From Lycium barbarum (lineage: Eukaryota > Streptophyta > Magnoliopsida > Solanales > Solanaceae), in NCBI RefSeq assembly GCF_019175385.1, contig NC_083346.1, positions 61,285,821 through 61,349,820 of the forward strand: DNA of 64,000 bases, given 5' to 3'. Position numbers and translations under genes: made by a program. Under the pieces are notes generated by a model, which saw only the letters and a program-made list of their open reading frames with translations, was not told the origin of the DNA and made no database searches. Shown here one piece after another: positions 20,804 to 32,228 of this stretch. Position 1 is the stretch's first letter. Each line of letters begins with the position of its first letter.

Positions 20804-23268
20804 TGTTATATCCCGTATTTTATACATCGAATTATTCATAAGTTAATCGACATAAGTTAAGGACGGGATTATTTTGGGATATGTAATAGGGACTTTTAAT
20901 TCTCAATTTTAATTAGTGCATGAGTGTTTATAAGTTTCAACTAGTATGAAAATATTAATGGAGATTAGGAATTTATTTAACTATGATTAAGTTATTAAGT
21001 GGCATTTATTGATTAATTAAAGTTAACCAAGTAAATTAGTGGGACATGTGTCAATGTTAAGGGCTACTTATATAAAGCATAAGATGACTTATATTCCACC
21101 ATTCATTCACAAAATTCGTCCATCAAAGTAGAGTTAGTGAGAGAAGCTCTCAAACTTAAAGAGAGAGGGAAGGTCACGGCTGCACTGTTCACGGCCGCCA
21201 CTGTTCACGCCGCCATTGTTCACGCCACCACTGTTCACGGCCAGCTACTGTTTGCTTCCATTAAAATACCAAATCCTACCTTGAATTGAAGGAGAAGAGA
21301 TGACCATCCATGGCTGCCAAGTTCTCGGCCATGGCAGCCCTTGATTGCCTCAAGTATTGCAAGGAAAAATCAAGGTTTTAAGGTAAGGATTGATTCCATC
21401 TTGCATGTTTAGTGATGCCTTGATCCTTGATCAATTTGGTGGAAGTAAAATCTGTAAAAATGAAAGCTCAAATCATGCTAGAATGTATATTAGTTTCATG
21501 GGCTGTTTTAATTAAAAATGGTGAATTAATTTTGGTTGTGGTTGTCATGGAGTATATGATGAAAATGAAGGAATTGAATGGTTAGAGTTGAAGTATAAGT
21601 TGTTGTTTTGGCCGTGAGTAGGGGCTGTTCTAACTTAAAATGATGAATTAATATTGATGTTGTTGTCGTTATGGGTGTTACGGATCGTATGACGAAAGTG
21701 AAGGAATTAGATAATTAAAGTTAAAGTCGTGTTGTTATGAACATGTTGTTATCCTTGTTAAAATTTAAAGGATTGGAGATATGATCATGTCCATATGTTG
21801 TTGTTGGTATTTCTGTGTCAACAGGAGGATAATTGAAAATTCGGGTTAGGCGAATGTATTGGGGAAATGCTGCCCGATTTTCGTTAAGTCCTTAACTAAC
21901 AAAAACACCCTAATCGAGAAAGTATTAGTTAAAGAATAAATTATATAAGTGATGGACTACGGATTTATGAACTAGAAAGTATAGTTACTAACGATAACGT
22001 TAATTTTATATTAAATAGGCTAAAAGAGCGACAAAGTGAACGGGTTTGAGAATAGTCGTTAGCAGGTATGTAAAGCTGTCCCTTCTTTCTTTTGGCATGT
22101 CTTAGATCTAAGTGATGCATGATATGAATTTTGGAGTAATCCTATTCATAAGTTTCGAGTGTGATTTATGATTCTTATTCACTTCTTGATGTTAGAACTC
22201 TCCAGTGATTGAGCCTCCCCCTTCAGTCTTTTGTACGTTGGATAATAGCCGATATATTTCAGCTTCTATTTTTAGGAACTCTATGATGACTCATGTCTTG
22301 ACTTCTATAAAATGTTTCATACTATATTGACAAGCAACGTTTTGTGACTTCACTACATATTCATATTGTATATCATATGTATTGTTATTGTTCCACCCGA
22401 TCAGCTGGATTATGATATTCTTAAGCCGGAAGCGGCTGCCCTAAGGGGCCATTATTATTAAGCCGGAAGCGGCTGCCCAAAGGGCCCATCATTATTATGC
22501 CGGAAGCGGCCGTCCGAAGGGACTATTGTGTTATTAGCCGGAAGCGGCCGTCCGAAGGGACTATTGTATTATTAGCCGGAAGCGGCTACGAGTAAGATAT
22601 TCTATATTTATATTGTGTATGCTAGAATTTGTGTAAGGGACCATATGGCATGGTTCAAAATGCTGTTCCAGGTTACTCCCGGGTTGCTTTCTAAACTTGT
22701 TTACTGTTATGCTTTTCCTTGTTTATGATTCAGTAATGCTTTACATATTCAGTACATATTCCGTACTGACCCCCTTTCTTCGGGGGCTGCGTTTCATGCC
22801 CGCAGGTTCAGGGATGCAGTCAGACAATCTAGCCACCTAGGAGGAGTCAGCGTTGAGAGTCAGACAACTCCACTTGCTTCGGAGACTGTTCCTGTTTTGG
22901 TATAATTTTGTGTGTATACATTATCGGCACGACGGGGCCCTGTCCCGTCACTTATGTATGGTCATACTCTTCTAGTAGTCTACGGACAGCGTGGGTGTCA
23001 TGGATACTGTTTGGCCTTACCGGCCACTGTTTTGTTGTACAGAAGCATCAGCAGCCTCGTTGGCTTGCATTGTGATATGTTACATATATATATAAATATG
23101 TTTTGGGATGTTTTGAGTTACAGGTCGACGTTGGTAATCTATTTACAGTTTTCAAACTTAGTTAAATAAACCCTATTGAATGCTATGTTTGGGTACAGGT
23201 AACATAAGTTAGGTTATCAGGCAGGTTAAGCTCGGTCACTCGTCATGGCCCTAGGTTGGGTCGTGACA
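20804..23268 (+). mobile_element. Solo LTR 3 (plus strand)
   Basis: A 2,465-bp LTR flanked by a perfect GAGGA duplication (20799-20803 and 23269-23273). It starts TGTTATATCCCGTATTTTAT and ends GGGTCGTGACA. It carries tandem CACTGTTCACGCCGCC words (21184-21250), GGTAAGG near 21382, a decayed GGGGAAATGCTGCC box near 21862, GGTATGTAAAGC near 22064, and a GCCGGAAGCGGC minisatellite (22425-22590). The GTACTGACCCCC stem-loop followed by CCGCAGGT ends near 22806. The purine run GAGGGAGGA just before it is target DNA, not a proven PPT. Confidence 0.9.
22425..22590 (+). repeat. GCCGGAAGCGGC minisatellite in solo LTR 3
   Basis: Five copies of a 37-39-bp unit: GCCGGAAGCGGC, then a CCGAAGGG-type core, then an ATTATTATT spacer. 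The same minisatellite family occurs in both LTRs of element D and, on the minus strand, in solo LTR 4. Confidence 0.85.
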
Positions 23269-23273
23269 GAGGA

Positions 23274-23862
23274 GAAGTACTATAAACTTATGCCCAGGAA
23301 GATGGACAAGTAGTCGTTACTTACGACTCTAATGAGGTCATTCAAATGCGGACTAGTTTAAGTAGCACCCAAATAGCTTATGGATTACTTATGTGATGAC
23401 AACTGATGTTCATACTAACCAAGGATCTATGCATGGGAAAATGGGAACTTGATACGATAAAAATGACATAACATAACGGAACCAACTGAATATGAGTAAA
23501 GGACTTGCATTCTTTATCATGTGGAACTCATATAGAAGAGAAATACAAATGACTCGACTTCATGTAGAGGGATACAAGAAAAATGTACACTCTAACGCTT
23601 CTATGATATTGGCTTGGTATTTCAAATCTATGCTCTATCCTCCTAAGGCTTTTATACTCTCGGGAGGAATCATACATATCTATATCCACATGACTTGTCC
23701 TACAAGAACGCTCTACAACCAAATAAAGACAACCTGGATTCCATTGCTATGGCCCATCTAACTTTACGCTCTACACCCCATAACAACTATTTAGACATTA
23801 GCTGTGGAATATCGTTTACCTTAAGTAACGTGATGTAGTCCCATACCTATATCCCGTAACTA
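23274..23862. other. Unassigned DNA left of the broken RT of copy A
   Basis: About 600 bp without a recognisable gene. It joins the RT of gag-pol copy A at about 23908 without any visible terminal repeat or target duplication. Copy B continues colinearly there, so A was truncated by deletion or rearrangement. The short frames seen here have no domain I recognise. Confidence 0.4.
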
Positions 23863-24183
23863 TCAAATACCATACCTTAGCCATAGATCTATAACTTTCC
23901 AACTATCACTTAGGAATCGAAGAACTCTAAGGACAGTACGCAAATGATCCGCATATTCTGCCTCGGATCTAGAATACACCAAGATATCGTCAATAAATAC
24001 GATCACAGACAGATCTAGGAAGTACCTGAACACATTGTTCATCAAATCCATAAATACTGTCGGTGCATTAGTTAGCCCAAATGACATTACCCGGAACTCA
24101 AAATGGCCATATCCTGTTCTGAAGGCTGTCTTAGGGATGTCTTTCTCCTTAACACTCACTTGGTGATACCCGGACCTCAAATC
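23863..24183 (-). pseudogene. Ty3/gypsy reverse transcriptase fragment (copy A, downstream part)
   Basis: Minus-strand RT that continues the pol frame ending at 42027, with element D inserted between. It contains the region after catalytic motif A (RSGYHQ), the [12 protein letters not shown] block, and the second catalytic motif [11 protein letters not shown] would copy the element RNA into DNA. The frame loses similarity to copy B after LRVLR (about 23908). There it runs into unrelated sequence, so the thumb, RNase H and integrase are absent. The joint with D is marked by AAATC (24179-24183), one half of D's target duplication. It is non-functional. Confidence 0.85.
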
Positions 24184-27100
24184 TGTTATATCCCGTATTT
24201 TGCGTATTCAGATGATTCAAGATAATTGCGGGAAGTTAAGGGCAAGGCTACATTTTTTACCTTGTTTAGCACACAAGTTGTTCATGAAAGTTTTGAAGTG
24301 GAAATATCAAGAAAGGCTAGGGGAAAAAAGGGAAATTCGCAAGATGGCTCATAGAAATATGGAGGAAGGTTAAGGGCAAATTTGGAAATTGGTGAAATAA
24401 TTTTTCATGAATTAAAAAAAAAAAAAAAAAGAGATAGTCTTGAATAAAAAGGGAAAGTGGGTCGTCCCAAATTGGGGTGGGCCTTGGCCCAAACAAATGG
24501 ATTGGACATGGGTATATTAGAAGACTTAATAGTCATAATTTTCATCTTTCACCTTAGAAATTTCAAGAAGCTTAGAGAAAGAAAAGGAAAGAAACATGAG
24601 GGCCATTCGGCCATGGTGGAGGAAAATGGAAGCCTCCAATTTTGATCCAAAAAATATTTTCTTCTAGTATTCCTACTACTTTGAAGGTCCTCTTTAACGT
24701 GGAGTAGTTGTTGGGGAAAGGAAACCATTCATTCTTACAAGGAGAAATTTTAGCCAAGAAGGAAGATAAGTGGAAAAGGTAAGGTTTAATCCTCTTTTCA
24801 TATGTTATGGATGGTTTGTATGTGTTGTAGAGTGTAGAAATGAATGAAATTCATGAAAATATGAGTGTTGGGTGAAGCCGTGTGGATGGTTGTTTTGTGT
24901 AGAAGTGATGAATTAATTTTACTTAGTATGTTAGTTGTTGTTGTTGTAGATTCTATGGTGCAAATGAAGGTTTAATGGTTCAAATTAGTATTGAAATTGT
25001 TGTGGCTTGTTGGAGAAGTTAATGTGATTTGAATGTAGTTTCTTGTATTTATGGAGAATAACGTTGCTAGCATGTGAATTGTTGATGTAGTTCATGAATT
25101 TGAAAGAAGGAAATGTGTTGTTATTGTTCTTGTTAAATTTGGAAGGTTTCGGGTGAAGTGGTATGTTGGTTGAATTGTTTGAAGTGTTCTTGAATCATGT
25201 TAGAATGATTTCGGATTAATACTTGAATGCATTTGAATTAATTGTTGAAGTTGGAGATATGATTGTTGGTATTGTTGTTGACAAATTGGCCGAGTTAGAT
25301 TCTTGGGGATGGTGTATTTATGGGGGAAATGCTGCCGAAATTTGGGCAGAATATAAATGAATTCATTTGAAGGACTAAGACAAGGATATGTCGATGAATT
25401 TAATGATTATGTCAATTCTCTTGGATGTAGATTAGAGATAGCGAGTTTGGACAAATAAGCGTAGCTAATTGGACGTGGGACAGGTATGTAAAGCTTACCT
25501 TTTCTTTCTTCTGGCATGTCCTAGAGCTAAGTAAGCTATGATACTTATCTTGGGGTAACTCTATTCTTGATTCCGAACTTGTTAATGACTCATATTCACT
25601 CCTTGATGTGAGTTTACTTAGTATAGCCGGGCTTATTGTATAATTGAATGACAAGAAAAATCTAAAGAGTTTTGTAAGCAGTATTGTTCCCAACTTTCGT
25701 AGATGGTCTCGGATTGTCTTGGAGATGTTCGTAGAAGTTCCTATAGTGAATAACGTTCATAACTTTCATGTGTTAACTTGGATTGTTTTGGAAATGCTCG
25801 TAGAGGCTTCTATAATGAATGATGTCCATAACGATAGTTGAAAGGTACTTGGTATGATTGTTACTTTAATTTTCCAAAAATAGCTTCTGAAACGTTCGTA
25901 GAAGGTTCTGTACTTCAAACGCTCACAACTTCCTCATACTAAGTCGGATTGCCCCGAAACTTGTTTCTGAGTCTTCAGGCACCGGTAAGTATACTTAATC
26001 ATCGAGTCTTAAAAGTTGACTTATGTGCATTTAGCTCTCACTGCCCTGCTCGTGCATATGGTTGTTAACTTTCTTATATTAACTCGGATTTACTTGAAAC
26101 GTGTTTGTGGTTTACTAATGTTTTCAAGAAAATTAGTTTTGTACTAAAGGAAACATGAAGTCGATTTCTAAAACCACTCCGAAGGGGGTGCGAGATTTTA
26201 TTATTTAGACTTTCCAAAACCACTTCAAAGGGGGTGCGCTATGTTATTATTAGCACTTTCAAAACCACTCCGAAGGGGGTGTAAGATTTTCGAGCCTAAG
26301 CTATTGGATGATTTCATGACGTGACTAAGTGATACATGATAGTTTTGAGAAATAAAAAGGGAGAAGTCCCCATTTTTTTTAGAAAGGGAAGAAGTTCCTG
26401 TTTTGAAACTAAAGTTGCTCCGAAGGGAGTCTTTCGATGGTTTTCAAAGATTTTCATGCCTGTGCATATTTACATACACTCCCGAAGGGGCTATCATTAT
26501 TATTATGCCAGAAGCGGCATGCCCGAAGGGGCCATCATTATTATTATATCGCAAGTGGCATGCCCGAAGGGGCTAGGACTACTATTATTATGTCACGAGC
26601 GGCATGCCCGAAGGGGCCATTATCATTATTATGCCGGACGCGGCATGCCCGAAGGGGACACTATTGTTATTAAGCCGGAAGCGGCTGCCCGAAGGGGCCA
26701 CCATCATTATTATTATGTCGGAACCGGCATGCCCGAAGGGACCAGGACTAGCATTATTATGTCGGCGGCATGCCCGAAGGGGCTATCATTGTTATTAAGC
26801 CGGAAGTGGCTTCCCGAAGGGGCCATCATTACTATGCCGGAAGCGGACGTCCGAAGGGACTATTTTGTTAGCATGTCGGAAGTAGTAAGTGTGTTAGATT
26901 GCATCATCTACTTAAAGAATGGGTGCTCGCCTGCATTATTTACTTAAGGAATGTTTTGAGACCTCGTGTTTACATTTATGCTTCTTCCAGCGAAGGCTGC
27001 AGGTATTGAGTTTGATTGTGATTTCTTCTCTCCTAAATTAAGTTATGATTACGATTTGTTACCGTTTTAAATATTCAGTACATATTCCGTACTGACCCCC

Positions 27101-27539
27101 TTTCTTCGGGGGCTGCGTTTCATGCCGCGCAGGTACACCCAGATGAGTAGAAGACTTTGCTAAAGGTGTTCCATCGGGATTGGCGAGCTCCATCTCGGTT
27201 CGGAGTGTTGCCGGGTCAAGTATTTATGTCATGGTATTTTGTATATGTTAGAGACTTTGCAGACAGTGTCCTGTGGATAGGGCGTCGAGAAGTGCGAATC
27301 ATTTATAGATGTTAAAAGAATATGTATTTTCAGATGACTCCAGTTGGCTTAAAGTAAGCAATTGATTGAAAGTTTTCATACTCTGTGTAAAGATAATGAT
27401 CTCTACTTGGAAAAATAAAACTCCATGTTTTTCAAAGTTTTTGAAATGACAGGTGTTGGTAAAGCGAATGTTTAAGGGTTCGCTCGACTCTGAAGAGAGT
27501 CGGGTGCCCATCATGCCCTATCAAGATGAGGGTGTGACA
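24184..27539 (+). mobile_element. 5' LTR of element D
   Basis: A 3,356-bp uninterrupted LTR. Its order of modules is: start TGTTATATCCCG, a TATA-like TATATTA near 24510, donor-like AAAAG|GTAAGG at 24779, a CTGCCGAAATTTGGGCAG palindrome (25332-25349, one arm mutated), and CAG|GTATGTAAAGC at 25484. Then come two minisatellites (26170-26290 and 26473-26862), the TCCGTACTGACCCCC stem-loop with GCGCAG|GTAC (about 27088-27135), and the end GGGTGTGACA. The reading frame at 26336-26947 is an artefact of the repeat array. Confidence 0.9.
26170..26862 (+). repeat. GC-rich minisatellites of the D 5' LTR
   Basis: First, three copies of CCACTCCGAAGGGGGTG with ~45-bp spacing (26178-26285). Then about ten copies of a ~40-bp unit, GCCGGAAGCGGCATGCCCGA followed by AGGGGCC and an ATTATTATT spacer (26473-26862). 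Each unit holds two inverted repeats (GCCGG..CGGC and a GGCATGCC palindrome), so the RNA could form a row of short hairpins. Confidence 0.85.
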
Positions 27540-27542
27540 AAG

Positions 27543-27554
27543 TGGTATCAGAGC
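27543..27554 (+). other. Primer-binding site of element D
   Basis: TGGTATCAGAGC, the exact complement of the initiator Met-tRNA 3' end, starts 3 nt after the LTR end (27539). Confidence 0.9.
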
Positions 27555-27851
27555 AGGTCGTCCAAGGGGTTGTCTGCAAAGTCGTGTCTAGTAGAGTCTT
27601 GTTTATCGGTGTATTGTGCACCACATCTATAAACAGGAGGCTACGAGACATTAATAGGGTGTCATCCTTTCTTTCATATCTAAGATCGTGTGATAGAGCC
27701 CAGTTGTAGGAAATAAAGTGAAGGTAAATATTAGGGATTGAAAAGGGTAAATTAGTAATTGTTAAGGAGAAAGACGTGTTGCGGGAATGTCTCGGAATCT
27801 GTAAGACTTCGACTTGCTCCAGGTCATGTAATGAAGGTCACGCGAAGAGGT

Positions 27852-27970
27852 GGATCCGATTATATCGGCGTTAATGCACTGGATTTCACCAAAGTTTCAA
27901 GGTTAAGCGTGCAGGGGCGAGAGAAATTTTTGGATGGGTGACCCCCTGGGAAGTGTGCTCAAAATTCCAT
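27852..27970 (+). pseudogene. 5S rRNA-like sequence inside element D
   Basis: About 119 bp resembling plant 5S rRNA from its 5' end to near its 3' end: GGATCCGATTATATC.., TAATGCAC.GGAT, GGTTAAGCGTGC, GGGCGAGAG, then GGATGGGTGACCCCCTGGGA. From memory of the plant 5S consensus, the A-box region and the C-box region are almost unchanged (one mismatch in the 23-nt C-box stretch). The first third and the last ~15 nt are diverged. It lies 298 bp after the primer-binding site, in the sense orientation. 5S genes use these internal boxes as RNA polymerase III promoters. A family with 5S sequence in its LTRs (Cassandra) is known; here the sequence is in the internal domain. Whether it is transcribed is unknown. 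Confidence 0.8.
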
Positions 27971-28444
27971 AAATATGGATATAAGAAACAAATGGGAAGT
28001 TAGGGTGACCTAAAGGAAATTAGAGCATGCAGAGTGGCTAGAAGCCTTAAAGAGGTCACGTAGGCCGAGGTGGACTAGACTGGTGAAGAGAAAGAAAGTG
28101 CAACACAGTCCGGGAATTAGGGCGAGTTTGAATGGCGTTTGGGAATATTTTACAAGCGAAGGGATAGTGAATATATATGTGTGTATATAATATCCCGTTT
28201 ATGCCTGTATCGATCCGTATGTGAATTCCAGCAACCAGTGTTGCGATGTATGGAAGACATTAATTAAATGGAGTGCAAGAGACAAAACGAAAAATATGGT
28301 ACAGATGTTACGAGGTAAACTGATACTGGTTCCGCTACTGCTTAAGGCTGGAAAGTCCTAACGCAACGATATTCGAGAGTAGAAAGTCTGTAAAAGAATT
28401 AGAGTGTAGTAATATGGGACAAAAGAAGAATATAACCGAGGAAG
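27971..28444 (+). mobile_element. Non-coding internal region of element D
   Basis: About 470 bp after the 5S-like stretch with no protein motif. It continues at 31570-31748 after removal of solo LTR 4. Confidence 0.6.
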
Positions 28445-31400
28445 TGTCACGACCCATCCTAGGGCCATGACAAGTGACCGAGCTTATCTTGCCCGCTGAC
28501 CCAACTTATGTTACTTGTTCTCAAGTATGGCGCTCAATAGATTTTTTTTTTGTTTTTTTTTTAACAAGTCTGAGAGCTGTAAATAAAATACCAAAGTCGA
28601 CACGTAACTCAAAACATCTTAAAGCATGTTTACAAGTATCTATATACATGATATAGGACAAGGCGTGCCAAAGAGGCTACCACCACATCTGTACAACAAA
28701 ATAATGGCCGACAAGGCCAACCAGTAACCATGACACCCACGCTGTTCACAGACTTCTAAAGAGTTTGACCTAAATATATGTACACAAAATTATACCAAAA
28801 TAGGAACAACCTCCGAAGCAAATGGAGCTGTCTGACTCCCAGTTCTGACTTCCCCTAAGTAGCTGGATCGCCGAGTCGCGTCCCTGAACTTGCGGGCATG
28901 AAATGCAGCCCCCCGAAGAAAGGGGGTCAGTACAGAATATGTACTGAATATATAAAGCATCGCTGAATCATAAATCAGGAAAGTGCGACAGTAAACAAGT
29001 TTAGAAATCAATTTGTAAGTAACCTGAAACAGCATTTTGAACCAAGTCCTGTGACCTTTACCCAAATTCTAGCATGCACAATATAAATACAGCATACGCA
29101 AGTTCTAGAATATACAATCTGAATCTAGTATCACAATAATCCCTTCGGACAGCTGCTTCCGGCATAATAATAATGATGGCCCCTTCGGGCGTGCCCGTTC
29201 CGACATACGTCTACCCTGGCCCCTTCGGGCATGCCGGTCCCGAAATGATAATGATGATGGCCCCTTCGGGCATGCCGGTTCCAACATACGTCTATCCTGG
29301 CCCCTTCGGACATGCTGGTTCCGACATAATAATAATCATGGCCCCTTCGGGCATGTCGCGTTGGGCGTAATAATAATGATGGCCCCTTCGGGCATGCCAC
29401 TCGTGACATACGGCTACCCTGGCCCCTTCGGGCATGCCACTCGCGACATAATAATAATCCTGATGTCCAATCAACCTAATCCTTAGCTATCAATACAAAG
29501 AAGTAATGCTAGGGGGTGTAAACATAAATCGCAAGTGAAATGGAATAGTAAAAGCTCGCACCCCCTTCGGAGTGGATTTGAAAATCAAACTTTATACTTT
29601 CTTTAGTATAAAACAAATTTTTCTTGAAATCATTAATAAACCACACACACGTTTAAATAAATCCGAGTTAGTACGAGTAGACTAGCAACCCTATGCACGC
29701 GCAAGGTAGTGGAAAATTAAATGCACATAAATCAACTCTTAGACTCGATGAAAGAATCCGGACGACACATCTTTCGCTTGGCACGATGGATCATACCAAA
29801 ATAAAAGTTCTGGAATCGTTTTGCATATCAAAATATATTATAGAACTCAATGGAACAGTTAAAACAGCTATCGTTTAGTAGTCGGGACAATAGCTAAAAG
29901 TTTCCTTTAACTATCGTACAGAAATAAGTCAAATGGAGCAATACAAAAAGGTCTCGGGGATTATGGGCCCAACTCGGGTCAAGTCGAGGTGGCGTACATA
30001 AATTACGAACATTAGGCCTTGTGAAGTCATCCACGAAAGTTTCAGGGCAATCCGATTCCGTTTGTGAAAGTTACGGATGTTTAAACTATTTTTCTATCAA
30101 AACATAAAGTACCTAATTCAATTAGATTGAATGAATAAGGGTCAAAATTAAGCTCAGATTTCTAAGAATAGAGTTTCCCCCGAGGCTTGTATCATAACCT
30201 ATTATGTCTAGGGCATGCCAAAAGAAAGAAAGGTAAGGCTTTACATACCTTTTCCGCTTCTCCAATTTCAAGTCCCGAATGCCCCAAAATCTATAATTGG
30301 TCATCAATACCAAACATTGATTGTAAGCCTTTAAGAATTCAATCTTAAATCGACACTTGTCTACAAAAATTTGGGCACCATCTCCCCTACAAATTCAACA
30401 TCCCCGAGAATTTAACTCGGCTAAAATACCAACAACAACACCAACAACAACACCAACAACAATACCAACAACATCAACAATCCATGTACAAACAACATTA
30501 TCGTCCATCAATGCAAAAAGTCTACATTCAAATCATATTAACTTTTAAAACAACTCTCTAACTATTACAACTTCACTAAAATCATCATATTCTCATTTGC
30601 ATCATAGAATACATATCAACAACAACTAAATTACTACATAGAAATTGATTCATATTTCCCACACCAATAAACGAACTTATCTCACTATTTTCTCCGTTCT
30701 AGTTCGTTAAAACTCTAAATGAACTTGTTGGCAATGAAAAGGAACCTTAATATTACCTCAAGTGTGCAGCCACCACGTCCACCCTCTTCTATTTAGTTGA
30801 TTTTTTAGCTCAAATCGAAGGCAACGCGGCGTAGAACACTTTTCTCTTCATGGGCTTCGGGATTCGGGGCTCCGATTTTGGTCAAAAATTGGTTTTCTCT
30901 CTAGGCTCTCCTCTCTCTTTTTCTCTAGAGTTTTCTAGGTGCTCTTGGTCTGAAAATGAGGGAGAGAGACCGAAAATTTTAGTTAAAAAGCATGGGTAAT
31001 GGGCCTGACCCGAATTGGATTCGGGTTGGGCCGTACTTACTGTTCAACTCGACCCTCCTGCCTTAAAACGTTCATATCTCCTTATCCTGATGTCAGCTGT
31101 AGTCCCACGACCTACCGTTGGAATGCTAATTACATTATCTACAACTTTTATTTCTTGGTGTTTTTCCAAATTCCAAACGTATAATGCCGTTTTTACCCCT
31201 CCAAGTCAGGTCATCCGAAAACATTTTCTTAAATCGTCCTTTTGGAGGGCTTATACTCACTTTTGGCTTATGGGTCCTTCTTAGAACTTGCTCAAATCCA
31301 CATGTACTACCCATATATCTCTCCATATGTCTTTTATAATGTCCCGATGTGTGGGCCCCACCTTAATTTACTGTAACGAGGGTTTTTCGTTAAATAACTT

Positions 31401-31564
31401 ATGAACCAATTCACACCATATTGTCTCCAAATGTCGTATGTATATATATTCTTAGACTTAGATCACCCAATATTCATCCTTAATCCTTGTTTGACTTAAC
31501 TCCTTTTCGAGCTCGTACCACGCCGTCTACGATTTTGTAGCGCGAAATTTTCCGGGGTGTAACA
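28445..31564 (-). mobile_element. Solo LTR 4 (minus strand)
   Basis: A 3,120-bp LTR flanked by GGAAG (28440-28444 and 31565-31569). On its own strand it runs from TGTTACACCCCGGAAAATTT to GGGTCGTGACA. It holds the GCAGCCCCCCGAAG stem-loop (about 28909-28940), a minisatellite (29147-29455), CTTACATACCTTTTCC (about 30240), and a CAA/ACC-rich run (30430-30480). Confidence 0.9.
29147..29455 (-). repeat. GGCCCCTTCGGGCATGCC minisatellite in solo LTR 4
   Basis: Eight copies at about 38-40-bp spacing of GGCCCCTTCGGGCATGCC. This is the reverse complement of the array in the D LTRs, with ATAATAATGATGG spacers. It explains the repetitive peptide-like frames on both strands. Confidence 0.85.
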
Positions 31565-31569
31565 GGAAG

Positions 31570-31748
31570 GTTAAAGGTGAAAATAGGAAGAGCATATGGG
31601 AGTACGAAGGATGCTTCGACAAATTGGCGAAAGGAAGCCGATTACTCGGGAAGGAAAGGACAACTATAAGAGAGACCCTCCCGAAGTATTATGACCCCCA
31701 TAAGGCCAGTTGAACATTCGAGGACGAATGTTCTAAAGGGGGGGGGGA
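31570..31748 (+). promoter_or_regulatory. 3' internal end of D: hairpin and polypurine tract
   Basis: Ends with the hairpin AACATTCGAGGACGAATGTT (31713-31732), then the purine tract AAAGGGGGGGGGGA immediately before the 3' LTR at 31749. The upstream part matches the end of element E around 1599-1660. Confidence 0.8.
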
Positions 31749-32228
31749 TGTTATATCCCGTATTTTGCGTATTCGGATGATTCAAGATAATTGCGGGAAT
31801 TTAAGTGCAAGGCTACATTTTTGACCTTGTTTAGCACACAAGTTGTTCATGAAAGTTTTGAAGTGGAAATATCAAGAAAGGCTAGGGGAAAAAAGGGAAA
31901 TTCGCAAGATGGCTAATAGAAATATGGAGGAAGGTTAAGGGAAAATTTTGAAATTGGAGAAATAATTTTTCATGAATTCAAAAAAAAAAAAAAAAAAGAG
32001 ATAGTCTTGAATAAAAAGGGAAAGTGGCCCGTCCCAAATTGGGGTGGGCCTTGGCCCAAATAAATGGATTGGACATGGGTATATTAGAAGACTTAATAGT
32101 CATAATTTTCATCTTTCACCTTAGAAATTTCAAGAAGCTTAGAGAAAGAAAAGGAAAGAAACATGAGGGCCATTCGGCCATGGTGGAGGAAAATGGAAGC
32201 CTCAAATTTTGATCCAAAAAATATTTTC
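31749..32228 (+). mobile_element. 3' LTR of element D, part 1
   Basis: First 480 bp of the 3' LTR, nearly identical to 24184-24663. It is interrupted by solo LTR 5 in the word ATATTTTC. Confidence 0.9.

Noticed and set aside
23492..23761. 89-residue frame next to the truncated RT
   Set aside because: It has no similarity to any retroelement or host domain that I recognise, an antisense frame overlaps it, and the region is decayed spacer.
26473..26862. Regular GC-rich repeats with AT-rich spacers resembling a CRISPR array
   Set aside because: The spacers are themselves repetitive (ATTATTATT), units vary in sequence, there are no cas genes, and the context is a plant LTR. It is a minisatellite.
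26336..26947. 203-residue open frame with MPEG/CPKG-like repeats
   Set aside because: It is simply the translation of the ~40-bp minisatellite of the D LTR; equivalent frames appear in other phases and in the 3' LTR. There is no protein family and no conservation beyond the DNA repeat.
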